A stretch of 64,000 nt of DNA from Mactra quadrangularis (Eukaryota; Mollusca; Bivalvia; Venerida; Mactridae), in assembly GCA_025267735.1 (NCBI GenBank), contig CM046304.1, positions 13,144,001 through 13,208,000 of the forward strand. Reading direction: 5' to 3'. The translations under genes and the position numbers were made by a program. Below, piece after piece: positions 37,191 to 47,690 of the stretch. The first letter of the stretch is position 1. Each line of letters opens with the position of its first letter. The notes under the pieces were generated by a model. It had not been told where the DNA came from. It saw only the letters and a list, made by a program, of their open reading frames with translations, and made no database searches.

Positions 37191-39234
37191 ACATCTTAAA
37201 CCATCATTGATCGTTTTCAAACTTCCATTGAGACTAAATTCCCAATAATCATAACTAATTGAACATCTAGATCATGCACAACCCGTGCACATGCCTATAC
37301 GCATATACAATAACGTTAGCCTTTCTATTATAAACGGTATTCGTATATATTTTCATTTTCACTATTATCCGGGTTCAAATCATACTAATCTATGGAAATA
37401 ACCAATTATTTTGATTTTCCCGTTTATACGTGTTGGTTCCTTGTGAAATAATAAGGTTTAAAGAAAATAAACAAAAAAGCCGGTAAGCAGTTTAGTTATG
37501 GTTTCAAAAAAATATCAACAAAAACAAGAAAAAACTCAATGTATTTTACTTAACATAACATTTGCGCATGGTTGTCTTCGTACTTAAACGTTCGGTATTG
37601 AAAACTCATTTCATAACTATCAATCTGAAACAAATTAGAAGCATTAGATATTATTGAAACGGTCACCAAGTTCTCTGTAATGGCAAAAGCACATATATAG
37701 GTCGAGGTTAATTGCGATAATTTGTTGTACGTCTCCAATTAAATCCCTTTCCTGTACGCAAAGGTTAACAGGTTTTCTGGTCTATATCTGGAGCTCTAAT
37801 TAACTCTGTAATACGTGAATGATTACTTTTAACCTTGAATGTTCCATCGAGTAATCGATAGTTGTATAATCTTATAGGAGCTAATGATATAATTAAGAAG
37901 AGGAATGGTTTCTGAATGCTTTACACTTTGCACTTCATTAAACTTTCAAAATATTTTCAAGTCGAAGAAATTGCATGGATAAACTCGTGTCTTAAAGTTT
38001 TCCATAGTGTGTATGGGATTTTATTTTAAAACATTAATTAAATTTAATGTTGCTTTTTTGAATGAAATTGAAAAACAAACTGTAAAAATGGACACATTCA
38101 CAACATGACAATGTGAGATGTTGGTGCAAATCATAAGGCAAGGCTTACAGCATTCGATAAAATCGACAGAAAGTGTTTAAAACTTGGATAAAATATATAA
38201 ACCAACTTTTATTTAAATAACTTCTATACAATCACGTCGTGGATATCTTTTAGATGGACGATAACTATATATAAGGGTAAGGAAAGTGCTAACAAAAGGA
38301 ATCAAACAATTAAAGTATGAAAGTAACTTAAGTAATCGATCTACAGTCAAGTTCTACTTATAGCCAGCGTACTGGTTAAAATCGACCGTTTCCGTCAATA
38401 GAGCGCAGTGCTCCTTTGCAAAATACTTAGGTGCCAGAAAATGTAATGCCAGTAGAGCCAGTAGGGGTCAGTTGAAATTTAAGGAATAATTCTTAGTAAT
38501 TCTCCCCTGGCCTTTAAAAGGCAGGAATGTCTTGGTGCCAAATGTAGACTTATTAATATCAGAATATCTTTCTCCTTTATACCAATCGGTCAAGCTCTAT
38601 CCAATGATAAAACAAATGTGTCCATCAACCAGGATTAAAGCAGCTCCGTATCAATCCTTACCAATGCTCGCCACGAACACATTTATTGATAGTAACTATA
38701 ATGTTAGACAGTTATGAAGTTACATGAATTTCAAGAGTTGCCATAGACTCCGAAGGTTTATCGACTAATTGTACATTTCACATTCCAAATTATCATTGTC
38801 AGTTTTTTGTTACACGTAGTATACTCGATTCTATTTAATTTGTATTAATGTAATTGTTAAATCCAGTAACTTACTAAATGCTTCCATATTTCCTAGTCTA
38901 TGTACTGCCTATGAACATAATATGTCAACAATACAATTAGTCACTGCTTACATTTATTAGCTTTTGTTTAATGTTAAATTTAGGTAATACAAATGTACAC
39001 GCTTGTAAATGTATTCTTCATCAGCAAAATATACATTGCATAAATAATTGCTTTAACATGCGTTGTACAATTTTGCAATGTTTGTCATTACTACTTTGGT
39101 GAATAGAGATTTCAGGGAAATGCATTTGTTTCAATTCCTTATGAAAAAAGATAGATTGTAAAACAACAACATTACTAACTAAACAAACGACCATATTCAG
39201 TGTTATTTTCCAAACCCATTATTGTCAAATGTTA
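37191..39234. other. AT-rich intergenic DNA
   Basis: Lies between the 8-kb array and the lectin gene. Only short ORFs of about 60 codons, with no recognisable domain or splice context. No repeat was matched elsewhere in the window. Confidence 0.5.
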
Positions 39235-39572
39235 CAGTCCCATAAACACAAAAATAGCCGTGAGGCAACGTACGGGCGCCATGCGATCAAGTTCCGCAAG
39301 GACTCGTACGAACTCTTGCGTGCCCGTACGGACTGTTACGAATTTACTAGGTCCGGGAGATTAGCCGTCGATACGTGTTTCACTTTTAAAGTAAAATCGT
39401 GAACACAATCATGGGCGAGTAAGGATTAAACTTGCATATCTTCCTGCTACGGCTCCGTCCGGGTGTGTTGTTTTGTGCCATGTGCGTACCGTCACCTTAA
39501 TACGCAAGGCTTCCCACGGCCTACGACTGTCGGCACGTACGGGTCCGTAGCAAGCCACAGTTTTGAGGACTG
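39235..39572. mobile_element. MITE, copy 1 of a 335-338-bp family (3' flank of the lectin gene)
   Basis: Begins CAGTCCCATAAAC and ends gaggactg; the outer aggcat is also shared with copy 2 at 41605-41939. The two are about 80% alike in the same orientation. Shared inner words include gcgatcaag, gtgaacacaatc, attaaacttgcatatcttcc and tgccatgtgcgtaccgtc. It is GC-rich against its surroundings and full of cgtacgg words on both strands. It lies about 115 bp beyond the gene's stop codon, so it could fall in the 3' UTR. Confidence 0.8.
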
Positions 39573-39687
39573 AGGCATAACTTAGATACATTTTTGTCGA
39601 CCTTACTGCACATGACTATTACACGTATAAATTAAAATACAAAAGAAAAATAAGATTAAAATGCAACGACCAGGTATAATAAGATAA

Positions 39688-39911
39688 TCAGTAATTATCC
39701 ATATCATCGGAACTTGCACCAAACGCTTCAAGTTCGGTAATAGTTAAATATTCAACATCCATTATCTGTAACTTTATGTATCTACCCACACATGGTCTTC
39801 TTAACGGAAATATATGAACAACTGGGTCCAACTCAAGTTTGTACTGCACACAAAATTCCAGTGCATCAAGTGTTTCACCGACTGTGATTCTTAAAGCATG
39901 TAACCTTTCAG
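39688..39911 (-). CDS. Lectin gene exon 6: C-terminal half of the F-type lectin domain and stop
   Basis: Acceptor tttcttcag. Completes CCPERLHALRITVGE, then CVGRYIKLQ and YLTITELEAFGASSDD, and stops at TGA (39688-39690). The match to the conserved end of the domain fixes the C-terminus. No canonical AATAAA was seen in the next 100 bases. Confidence 0.86.
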
Positions 39912-42900
39912 CTGAAGAAATAAAATAACAAAATACATGTTTTGTCGAAGATTACATTTTTTTTAAATAACCCACAAAACTTTTTCGCAACTCTGGCTAT
40001 GTTCCATTGTAAATAGCACACGCCCGAGATGTGACTATATTGTTGCGAAAAACATGAACGATGGAAAACTGTATTATTATATATCACTGCCTTATAAATA
40101 TTTCCAATGGCATAAAAAAAAACCAATTTTTTTAAAATATGCCATTTTGAAAAACAGTTGCTTTACATAATTTGCATTTATGATTATATGTTTAATACCT
40201 TGAATATGATTAAGGCAATTGATTTCTAACAATATATACTTGAAAGGTCGATTCTGAACTTCTTACCGATAATACATATTACCAGTTATAGACTTCATCT
40301 TATGCTCATAGTATCAAATGATATCATTTATACATAAGTAAAAGTGGTCCGCAAAATGAGTTATTAATATCACACACAAGTATAACTATGCGGAACTTAT
40401 TCAATGGTAATTCTAAACAAACGTTGCAAATGCCGTCGAAGTAATATTCAAGAACAAAACAGGTGATATACGTACGACAACAATCAATACGATTATATAC
40501 ATGAAACTCATATATAGTATATGTGTCGACTAGATTTACAATCATCCAAGGCATGTAATCCCTACGAGTACATGCCATCTCTGGCCATAGACCAGTTTTA
40601 TCACCATCAACCTGTAACGTAACATTAAAATTGTAAGAAATTGAATATTTACGTGCTTAAAATGCTTTTAAATTATACTATACTTCAAAAGATGTTTCTG
40701 TCAGAAATGACGCATAAAGATATTCTAGCTTATATGGTTGGATACAATACCAATATAAGCAATAATACCATAATTTGTAGGTCATAACTATGCAGAATTT
40801 ACAAAACATATGTAAATCCATTTTTGCCACTAGTCAAATATTAATAAATTCAAACAATTATTTAATAGCAAAAGTACCATAACACAGAAAAAGTTATCTA
40901 GATGTTTTAAAAAGAATCGACACACGGCTTCTCTGTTGGCTCAAAACATTCCATATCTTTATACCCCCGCTTCGAAGAAGAGGGGGGTATACTGTTTTAC
41001 CCTTGTCCGTGCGTCCGTGCGTCCGTGCGTCCGTCCATCCGTCCGTCCGTCCGTTACAAAATTTCCGTCGCAGTTTTCTCAGCAACTATATCATGTAGCA
41101 GCCTAATACTTTGCATATTGCTTCATCCCATAGTCCCATATAGTGTAAAGCGATTTCATGCTCCTTGCTCATCTACTTCCTGTTTGTCGCATATTTTTAG
41201 ATTTTGGCGGGGGTATCACTAGTGAGCATTAGCTCACAGATTTACTTGTTTTATATCTTCTTATTTACACTGCGTTCAATTGTTATGTTATGAATGTATT
41301 TGTCATTTAATGAAATTAATTTACGTTATGATATGATATGATTAGGTGTAAAACAATTTGAAATTATGCTTGTTCTATTATTTACCAATTTCCCTTTAGG
41401 CACCGCGACATGGTTAGAAAACAATCACATATATGTACGTACATACCAGTTTTTCTGGAGCAGTTCCGTTTTGATAATTTGAATTCATAGTAACTTCTTT
41501 ACCAAATGCAACATTCAACACTGAAATATAATCTTTATTGATTTGTGTTTTACCAATATATAACCTTTGGTTAATTGTTTAATTGACTTGATTATCTTAT
41601 GCTACAGTCCCATAAACAAAAAACAGCCGCGAGGACACCGTACAGGCGCCGTGCGATCAAGCTCCGTAAGGACTTATACGAGCTCTTGCGTTTACGTACG
41701 GACTGCTACGTAACGGGTCCGTGCGATGAGCCATGCATACACGTATCAGTTTCAAAGTCAATTCGTGAACACAATCGTTGCCGAGTACGAATTAAACTTG
41801 CATATCTTCCAGCTATGGCTCCGTTCGGATGAGTTGTTTTGTGCCATGTGCGTACCGTCACATTAATACGCAATGCCTACTACGACCTTGGGCGTTCTGC
41901 ACGTACAGGTCCGCAACAAGCCACGATTGTATGGGACTGAGGCATTAACTAAACGTATTTCTATTTGATTCAAAGTCGAGTTGAAAATATGTTTAATTTG
42001 TAAGAATATTTCAATGTAAAAAAAAAATCTCTATTGACTGTTAGATCGTTACTTACCCTAATTGTGGTTCTAATTGTCCAAGACCTTAGAAAGCTTAACT
42101 ACAAATTCACAGCATTGTTTGGTTTTTACTACTTACATGAAATAACTTTCAAGATTTACTATTATTTATTTGTAATATAAACGATAGTGTCTATAAGACA
42201 TACACTAATAAGAGTTTTGTTATCTAATTTAATGGCCCGATTTAACCTTTCTGTGTTGATGCGCCGTAAAACCCAAACAGATAAACAAACAAATATAATT
42301 TAATGCTTACACTGTACACATGTTGGTATGTGATCCCATGAGCCATTTGTCAGGCATGTCACGTGATTCGTAATCTTAACTTCCAGGTTTTCATACTCGC
42401 ATACATATTTTCTTCTACTTCCTATTGTGTAAACGTTACCATAGTATTTTAAATTTGGAAGCTCAAATGGGTCACATTCTACAAACAAAAAAAATATCTT
42501 TTATTCAGATAAATCTTTTCCTCCTTTACACAAACCAATACTTCGTGATCAAAGTTATTTGGGTAATTCCATAATTTTACCGTGATGATATATTAATTAA
42601 AGTTAAAGACGAATAAATCACTTTCTGATGAGAAAACTGAAATTAATTATGAGTTTTAGTGGGTTTGGCACCGCTTCAACACAACTGTATATGTTATTTT
42701 ACGGCGTCCAGCGCACCTAACCTAGCTTTCCTGGGTCCTTGTCTATAACCAGTACTCACATTCCCTTCCACAAGGCCGGAAACTTCTCCATATACCTTGT
42801 TAATGGAGGAAAATTAACATTATTTTCAAATTTTCATAGAAGATAATCCCTGGATGGGATCGAACCCATAGCCCTCGAGACACTAGATTCGTAATCCAGG

Positions 42901-43968
42901 CGCGCCACCATCTGCGCTACCTACCCGGGTTATATAAACTTATACAATTACAAAACGGATACTTAAAATTAGCGTGAACTATGTTTTATCTTAGTTAAGC
43001 CGCTCAAAGTTTACTTTAATACTGTGGGATTTTGTTTGAAGATGGCGCGATGTGACCTTTCTGTGTTGGTGCGCCGTAAAACCCAAACAAACAAACAAAC
43101 AAACATTGTTTGAAGATCAAGCAACATTCTTGGTTTAAAAATTACACTAACCGAATTTTAGGCAGTTATTACTGTTACCACAACCATGTCCATCGTCACA
43201 ATTACTAACACAAAGACTCTGAATAAGATTTTTCAATAAAAAGGATTAAATCTAATACTTTATCAAGTATCATTATACATCCGCTGATATAAATTTTGTT
43301 TTTGATTATGACCTCCGATCTAAATGTAAACAACACCTTTTCTAAAAGTACACTTCCTTGTTATTAAGAAATGGCTTTTATTTGGTCACAAAAGTGTTCA
43401 AATGTCAGATAACATCTTCAAAGTCATATAACTGGTATACACAAAGGTCTAACTAAAAATACGGCAACATTCGAAAAACTTTCATTATGCATATGTACGC
43501 CTTAAAATAATCAAATCAATAACTGAATCATGAAACCATGAGTTAGAATTAATAGTGTAACGTAAAAAATAACAAGCATTTCATTATGCCATCTACACTC
43601 ACCTCATTAGATATGTCTGTTCTTTTGATTACATCACAATGACCATTAGTTAAAGTAATGTTGTTCATACTGTACAAATTACAAAGTTGTAATTTAACAC
43701 TATGCTCAGCTAACTTACATGATGGACGTCGTGCACATTGATCTACACAATCTGATATGCTCTCTCCAACGAAATGAGTAACAAATGATTCTTTTCCTGC
43801 AGCACATTTATTAAATTCAAATGCTTTGAACTCGAGTCCGTGTACTGCCCTAATAAAATACACCAGCAGAAAAAGTGTAATAATATAAGAAACTATAAAT
43901 CCTTTGCAGCGTTGACGTATGAAATCCTTAACTGTCCAAAAAATCATATCGCTATTTTTTGACATCAT
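39688..43968 (-). CDS. Multi-exon F-type lectin (fucolectin-like) protein with PAN/apple and CCP domains
   Basis: Six coding exons join at GT/AG sites with compatible phases (0, 1, 1, 0, 1) to give 344 residues: 43603-43968, 43152-43218, 42311-42478, 41447-41520, 40476-40611 and 39688-39911. The start ATG is the first after an in-frame TAA six bases upstream. Residues 24-39 form a hydrophobic segment (signal anchor or long signal peptide). Residues 45-122 are PAN/apple-like with Cys 55, 74, 78, 84, 96 and 111. Residues 123-144 carry four Cys. Residues 145-200 are a CCP/sushi domain with Cys 146, 171, 186 and 198 and Trp 192. Residues 203-341 are an F-type lectin domain: NVAFGK, VDGD, PW, YTIYEFHVYNRIDCC, a conserved ITVGE strand, and RYIKLQ...YLTITELEAFG at the end. 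In such proteins the lectin domain binds fucose-type sugars, often in innate recognition. RxDx4R (266-273) is kept but the usual sugar-binding His is not. The domain order is inferred from motifs alone. Confidence 0.86.
40476..40611 (-). CDS. Lectin gene exon 5: central F-type lectin domain
   Basis: Acceptor acgttacag, 136 bases, donor gtacgt after TGTTGTC. Encodes VDGDKTGLWPEMACTRRDY, then the PW strand and YNRIDCC. The frame stays open past the donor, so a single-frame ORF search continues wrongly into the intron. Confidence 0.86.
40961..41242. mobile_element. (CCGT)n-bearing interspersed element with short TIRs in lectin intron 4
   Basis: ATACCCCCGC (40961) and GCGGGGGTAT (ending 41216) are exact inverted ends. 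Inside is cttcgaagaagagggggg followed by a (gtcc)n tract (41004-41054). After the right end comes cactagtgagcattagctcac. From general knowledge this is a repeat frequently met in bivalve genomes. It has no coding capacity. Confidence 0.75.
41447..41520 (-). CDS. Lectin gene exon 4: start of the F-type lectin domain
   Basis: Acceptor tatatttcag, 74 bases, donor gtatgt, phase 1 to 0. Encodes LLNVAFGKEVTMNSNYQNG and the following TAPEKL. NVAFGK-x-V-T is the usual opening of F-type lectin repeats. Confidence 0.83.
41605..41939. mobile_element. MITE, copy 2 of the CAGTCCCATA family, in lectin intron 3
   Basis: The ends CAGTCCCATA and TATGGGACTG are perfect inverted repeats. It is a same-orientation partner of 39235-39572 and keeps intact termini, so it is the better copy for defining the family. 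No transposase. Confidence 0.85.
42235..42297 (+). repeat. SINE family 2, 3'-end fragment
   Basis: tttctgtgttgatgcgccg followed by taaaacccaaac and an aaac-rich tail. It closely matches 43040-43107. It lies just downstream of lectin exon 3. Confidence 0.6.
42311..42478 (-). CDS. Lectin gene exon 3: CCP/sushi domain
   Basis: Acceptor tttgtttgtag, 168 bases, donor gtaagc. The exon is symmetrical (phase 1-1), as CCP exons usually are. Motif order: C-D-P, G, Y-V-C, V-T-C, NGSWDHIPTC. Confidence 0.85.
42692..42936 (-). repeat. tRNA-derived SINE, family 2, copy B (lectin intron 2)
   Basis: The tRNA-like head (42852-42933, minus strand) has box A taggtagcgcagatgg, box B gggttcgatcccatcc and an anticodon loop ttacgaa (ACG, Arg-like). 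The body ends ggtgcgctggacgccgtaaa. It matches 20750-20997. Head and body together identify a SINE rather than a functional tRNA-Arg gene. Confidence 0.78.
43040..43107 (+). repeat. SINE family 2, 3'-end fragment with (CAAA)n tail
   Basis: ggcgcgatgtgacctttc, tgtgttggtgcgccg and taaaacccaaac, then four to five caaa units. Near-twin of 42235-42297. Confidence 0.6.
43152..43218 (-). CDS. Lectin gene exon 2: small Cys-rich exon
   Basis: Acceptor cttattcag, 67 bases, donor gttagt. Encodes SLCVSNCDDGHGCGNSNNC plus LKF, four Cys in 22 residues, and ends in phase 1. It is too short for any single-frame search, but the phase fits both neighbours exactly. Only the donor is below consensus strength. 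Confidence 0.72.
43603..43968 (-). CDS. Lectin gene exon 1: membrane/signal segment and PAN-like domain
   Basis: Encodes residues 1-122. It ends TCTAATGAG before the donor gtgagt (phase 0). Hydrophobic core FIVSYIITLFLLVYFI, then the Cys-containing stretch SDCVDQCARRPSC typical of PAN/apple folds. Reading on past the donor gives only 17 extra codons before a stop. Confidence 0.85.
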
Positions 43969-44032
43969 ATATTAAAGAAAGTTTCCACATCTGTATGGCT
44001 GCAATATTTAGATAAAACATTCAGTGTGTGCA

Positions 44033-44040
44033 GTTATATA
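44033..44040 (-). promoter_or_regulatory. Possible TATA box of the lectin gene
   Basis: TATATAAC on the minus strand, 65-72 bases upstream of the ATG. Its spacing would allow a start site near 44005 and a short leader. In AT-rich DNA such a match can occur by chance. Confidence 0.3.
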
Positions 44041-44144
44041 CCAGCAAGAGCTATTTTCTTTTATAATCATAAAATGAGTTTCTTAAATCTAATTCTGGAA
44101 CAGTAAGTACAAAAGTAAAAAGTATAAATTAGTAAACGACTTAG

Positions 44145-44340
44145 CTGTTTTGGCTCACCTGAACAAGTGTTTTGTATAGTATATTGTGATACGATTTGGG
44201 TCGTTGTTCACTGTGTTCCTTTCAACATTATCTGCAATAGAAGCTCTTGGTGCCATATATGTGATGAACTTTACCAGAACCATCTGTGATAGAATTTCAT
44301 ACATGTTTTTATGAAGGTGATTTGAACATAAATCAGTAAA
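44145..44340. repeat. Probable dispersed repeat fragment (ggctcacctga type)
   Basis: ttggctcacctgaacaagtg and the following text (gatttgggtcgttg..., gtgatgaactttaccagaacc) resemble a repeat I know as common in bivalve genomes. There is no second copy in this window, so the call rests on memory of the family. Confidence 0.35.
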
Positions 44341-47300
44341 TCAAACCAAAGAACATTCTAGAACCTTTATTTGTGCTTAAAGATAACAAACCTTATTAAG
44401 CTAGTTTTATTGATAAACTATTAGAAGATATTTGTAACAGTTTCGATCACTGAGATACATAAGATTTTTTTAGGTCAAATATTTAGGATAATGTACAAAC
44501 AAACGGACATAATGTATTGTATCATTTTAAGACGTGAGTATAAAGTTAAAATTTCATGACAAGTACAACCTTAAAAGTATATCCTAATACATGCTCTCGA
44601 GGTAACACTTTCAGTTTTATGCTTATACACTCTAGTCATATAATCAGTCTCAATCAGACCGTTATCCATTTAACAGTGTGTATAGAGAAGAAACAGAAAC
44701 ATTTAACTAATTGTACGAAGACATCCCCTCAGATAAGCGCCTTGTGGAAATTGATGTCTTGTAGTCAATTTACAGTTCTTGTTAAATTCTTCTTTATGAA
44801 CAGAATCAAAATCAGTCAGGCGAATTGCAAACCTGTGCTATTGCTAAGTCTAGATATATGTTATTCTGAATAATTTATAATTCATTCGATAAATGGACGT
44901 ATTTTCTTAATAGACGTGACAGCTCAGTTGGTTTAATTTAGGATTTGCTTGATAGTATCGTTACGGTTTGTACATAAATATAAATATTATAACATCAATT
45001 TCCTTTACCATACTTATCTGATAGAACGACGAATACTTTATGTTGATTGCATTTATTATTATATCTTGGTATGATCTAAATGACTATGGTTAAGTTTTTT
45101 TGTATCCATTTATCATTTATATTAACTTGATTAACTTGTTGTATTTTTTGCGAAAGAAAATTATGGTAATAATACAACGCATTCTCGTGTTAGTTATGGA
45201 TGAAAACTTTACATGATATTAATTACGGAAAGTTACAAGACACCAGGGCATAGAAAACCATTGATCATTTTAACTAATTATCTATCAAATGAGGTGTATG
45301 AAGATTACATTATATCAAATTGCATTTCAAAACGTTATCCATATGTATGATGTACATATGGGTAATTTTTTTATATGCGTTAATATCCATTTAATCTTTA
45401 ATATATTTTATATATATTTAAGTGGAAATGGAAATATATGTAATAACATAACCAGATATTCCGCGTCAATGTAATGAACAACAAACATTAGTTTTTATCT
45501 AAAGGCTTTATCATTGTAACTAAAAATTACAGATGGGTAACATTTGCATTCTCAAATATATGGGGAAAAACTTGAGCTTGGCCAAAATAATATTTTAATG
45601 TTCGAGTACAAGACGTTTTGCTAGACTCTGATGAAAGGATGACAAGAAAGCTTAAAGAGAAAATATAATTAATTGTAAATGAAAAAAGTTGAATAGTTGA
45701 TTGCATGTAATTAACAGCAGATTAAGAAATTAACTGCTTATAGAAATAAAAGTAAGTGAGGCATACATGTTGCTTTTGGCTGACACTTTTTAGCACCATT
45801 TTTATCAAGTGAACAGTGTCATGGAGTAAGACGTGATGTTTATCCATTATATGTTCAACAGTGCTTCATCTTAATTACCTTGCGAAAACTATTAACTGTA
45901 CCTGGATTAAGTTAGATTATATCTTTGATGAAATAATTAAGAAAAGAAGAAATAATTAATTTTTATTGTAGACCTAATCAATAAAACACAATATTATGCA
46001 CTTTGAACTTGTTTTATTCAATAATAAACAAAAGATCAATAACAATACATTAAAATATTAATAACTATGCAGATCAAGACTTAATTAAAATGATCAATAA
46101 TTCGTAAGCATCTCTAGAAATACCTCATTACAATCACGTTCTTAACATTATTAATTCATTTTGGACATATTGACATTCAATTTTCCCCAAAAGTTATCAT
46201 AACTATCTGTAACACATATTTTTGTCAGTTCATTCATTTGGGAAAAATGTAACTATATCATGTTAAACAACAAGAAAGTTATGAATATTGTGATACATCT
46301 TTTGTAAGACATTTTGTTGTGAGTACATATTATTATGACTTTTGACACAAATTGTCATTAATGTGTAGTCATGACTAAACAAGCTGAACGTGATTGTAAC
46401 AATTATGTGTTCATACTTAGACGCGTATTATACACTATGTAAAAGAATCGTAAACAATAGGTAAACTTAGAATCGGTAAATCTGTATTTTGATATAAAAA
46501 TTATAATATTACAAAATGAAATGCTCTAAATTACAATTAAAATCAAAATAAAAAATCAAACTTTAGTGTATTTGTTAATTTATTTTAAGTTTAGAACTTT
46601 ATTTTAAATTACAATTGTAATTGGTATAATTCGTGTTAAGAAAAATATGTTCCTTGGTGCATCGTTTTAGTGTAATTGACTTGGCATAGAGAAAATATAA
46701 CTTGTAATTGTTTTGAAGTTTTATTGTTTTACAATAATATAACTAAAATGAATCGTGGCTGTAATCAACAATTTGAGCAAAATAACCTTGAATGAGATTG
46801 ATTTGATAACAATTTTATTTTAGACATTGTTATTTGCTAACTGAGTTCAAAGTTCAAGTAGGTACTATAATAATGACAAAGCAATGTCTCTTGTAAGTGT
46901 TCGTGAATTGCAATTTTTAACAATGAAGTCAGTTTAAGTCAGTGATTGTAATGCATAGTCTATGTTTCGTGCTGTTGCTCGCCGATTAATAAAGCACATT
47001 GTATCAAAGGCTATTTCTGAAGAAACAATTCTACAATGAATGCAGTAATGCGTAAGTGATTAGAATGGTCTTTAGTACTGGACAGATATTTGCATTGACT
47101 GAAAACAAGATTATGCGCTAGGCAGGAAGACGCATTTGATTGAGTCTATTTTGTAGGAGACGCGGTTATATCAGACAAATCATTTTTTAAGGATAGCACA
47201 AATTAATCGTTTTGCACACAAATTGGTGTTTCCACAGAAACAAACAAATTCATCCTGCCAAGGTTGCCATGTGGAAATGAAAAGAGAAATCTATGTGATT

Positions 47301-47396
47301 CGTATAAATGGTAATAAGAATGATTAGATAAGGCTATTGATTAAATCACACATGAATGTGGCATGGCCTTATATCTGTCGTTTCACATAGATTTGC

Positions 47397-47690
47397 CTGT
47401 CCGGCTAGCTCAGTCGGTAGCGCACAAGTCTACTTGTCGATGGGTCGTAGGTTCGATTCTCAAGTGGGGCATACTTTCGTTGGTCATGAACTAATTATCC
47501 CTCTTACAACAGATTCTAAATCAGATAGGGCAGTAGTCAGTTACTGACGGAAATATGCGCCTAGTAGTTGGTTAACAGCTAAATCCAGAGTAAGCCTTTC
47601 CAGGAACAGTGTGTAGATGGACTGACCGCCGTTATATAACCTATGCAATCTGTCGCTATGGTTTAAAACCCAACAAAAATACACATAGAT
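47397..47690 (+). repeat. tRNA-derived SINE, family 1, best copy
   Basis: Head: box A ggctagctcagtcggtagcg, box B aggttcgattctcaagt. Body: ggggcatactttcg, ttactgacggaaatatgcgcc, tagttggttaacagc. Tail: gactgaccgccgttatataa and ggtttaaaacccaac. Body parts recur at 2860, 49733 (inverted) and 61030 (inverted). A short ORF across it is an artefact. Confidence 0.8.

Noticed and set aside
40324..40475. A 63-base in-frame intron with a second in-frame exon (LPLNKF...DINNSFCG) following exon 5
   Set aside because: It could be spliced in frame, but joining to exon 6 gives a far better F-type lectin continuation (CCPERLHALRITVGE). Kept only as a weak alternative.
40324..40578. 84-codon ORF taken as a complete small protein
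   Set aside because: Its N-terminal half is lectin exon 5. The rest is intron 5 read through after the donor at 40475; the true continuation is in exon 6.
41004..41054. Regularly spaced gtcc/cgtg units as a possible CRISPR-like array
   Set aside because: It is a simple 4-bp microsatellite inside an animal transposable element.
42852..42933. tRNA-Arg(ACG)-like gene on the minus strand
   Set aside because: It has good A and B boxes, but it is followed by the same body as the 20750-20997 element, so it is a SINE head.
47397..47470. tRNA-like gene on the plus strand
   Set aside because: The anticodon arm does not form properly and the SINE body follows directly.
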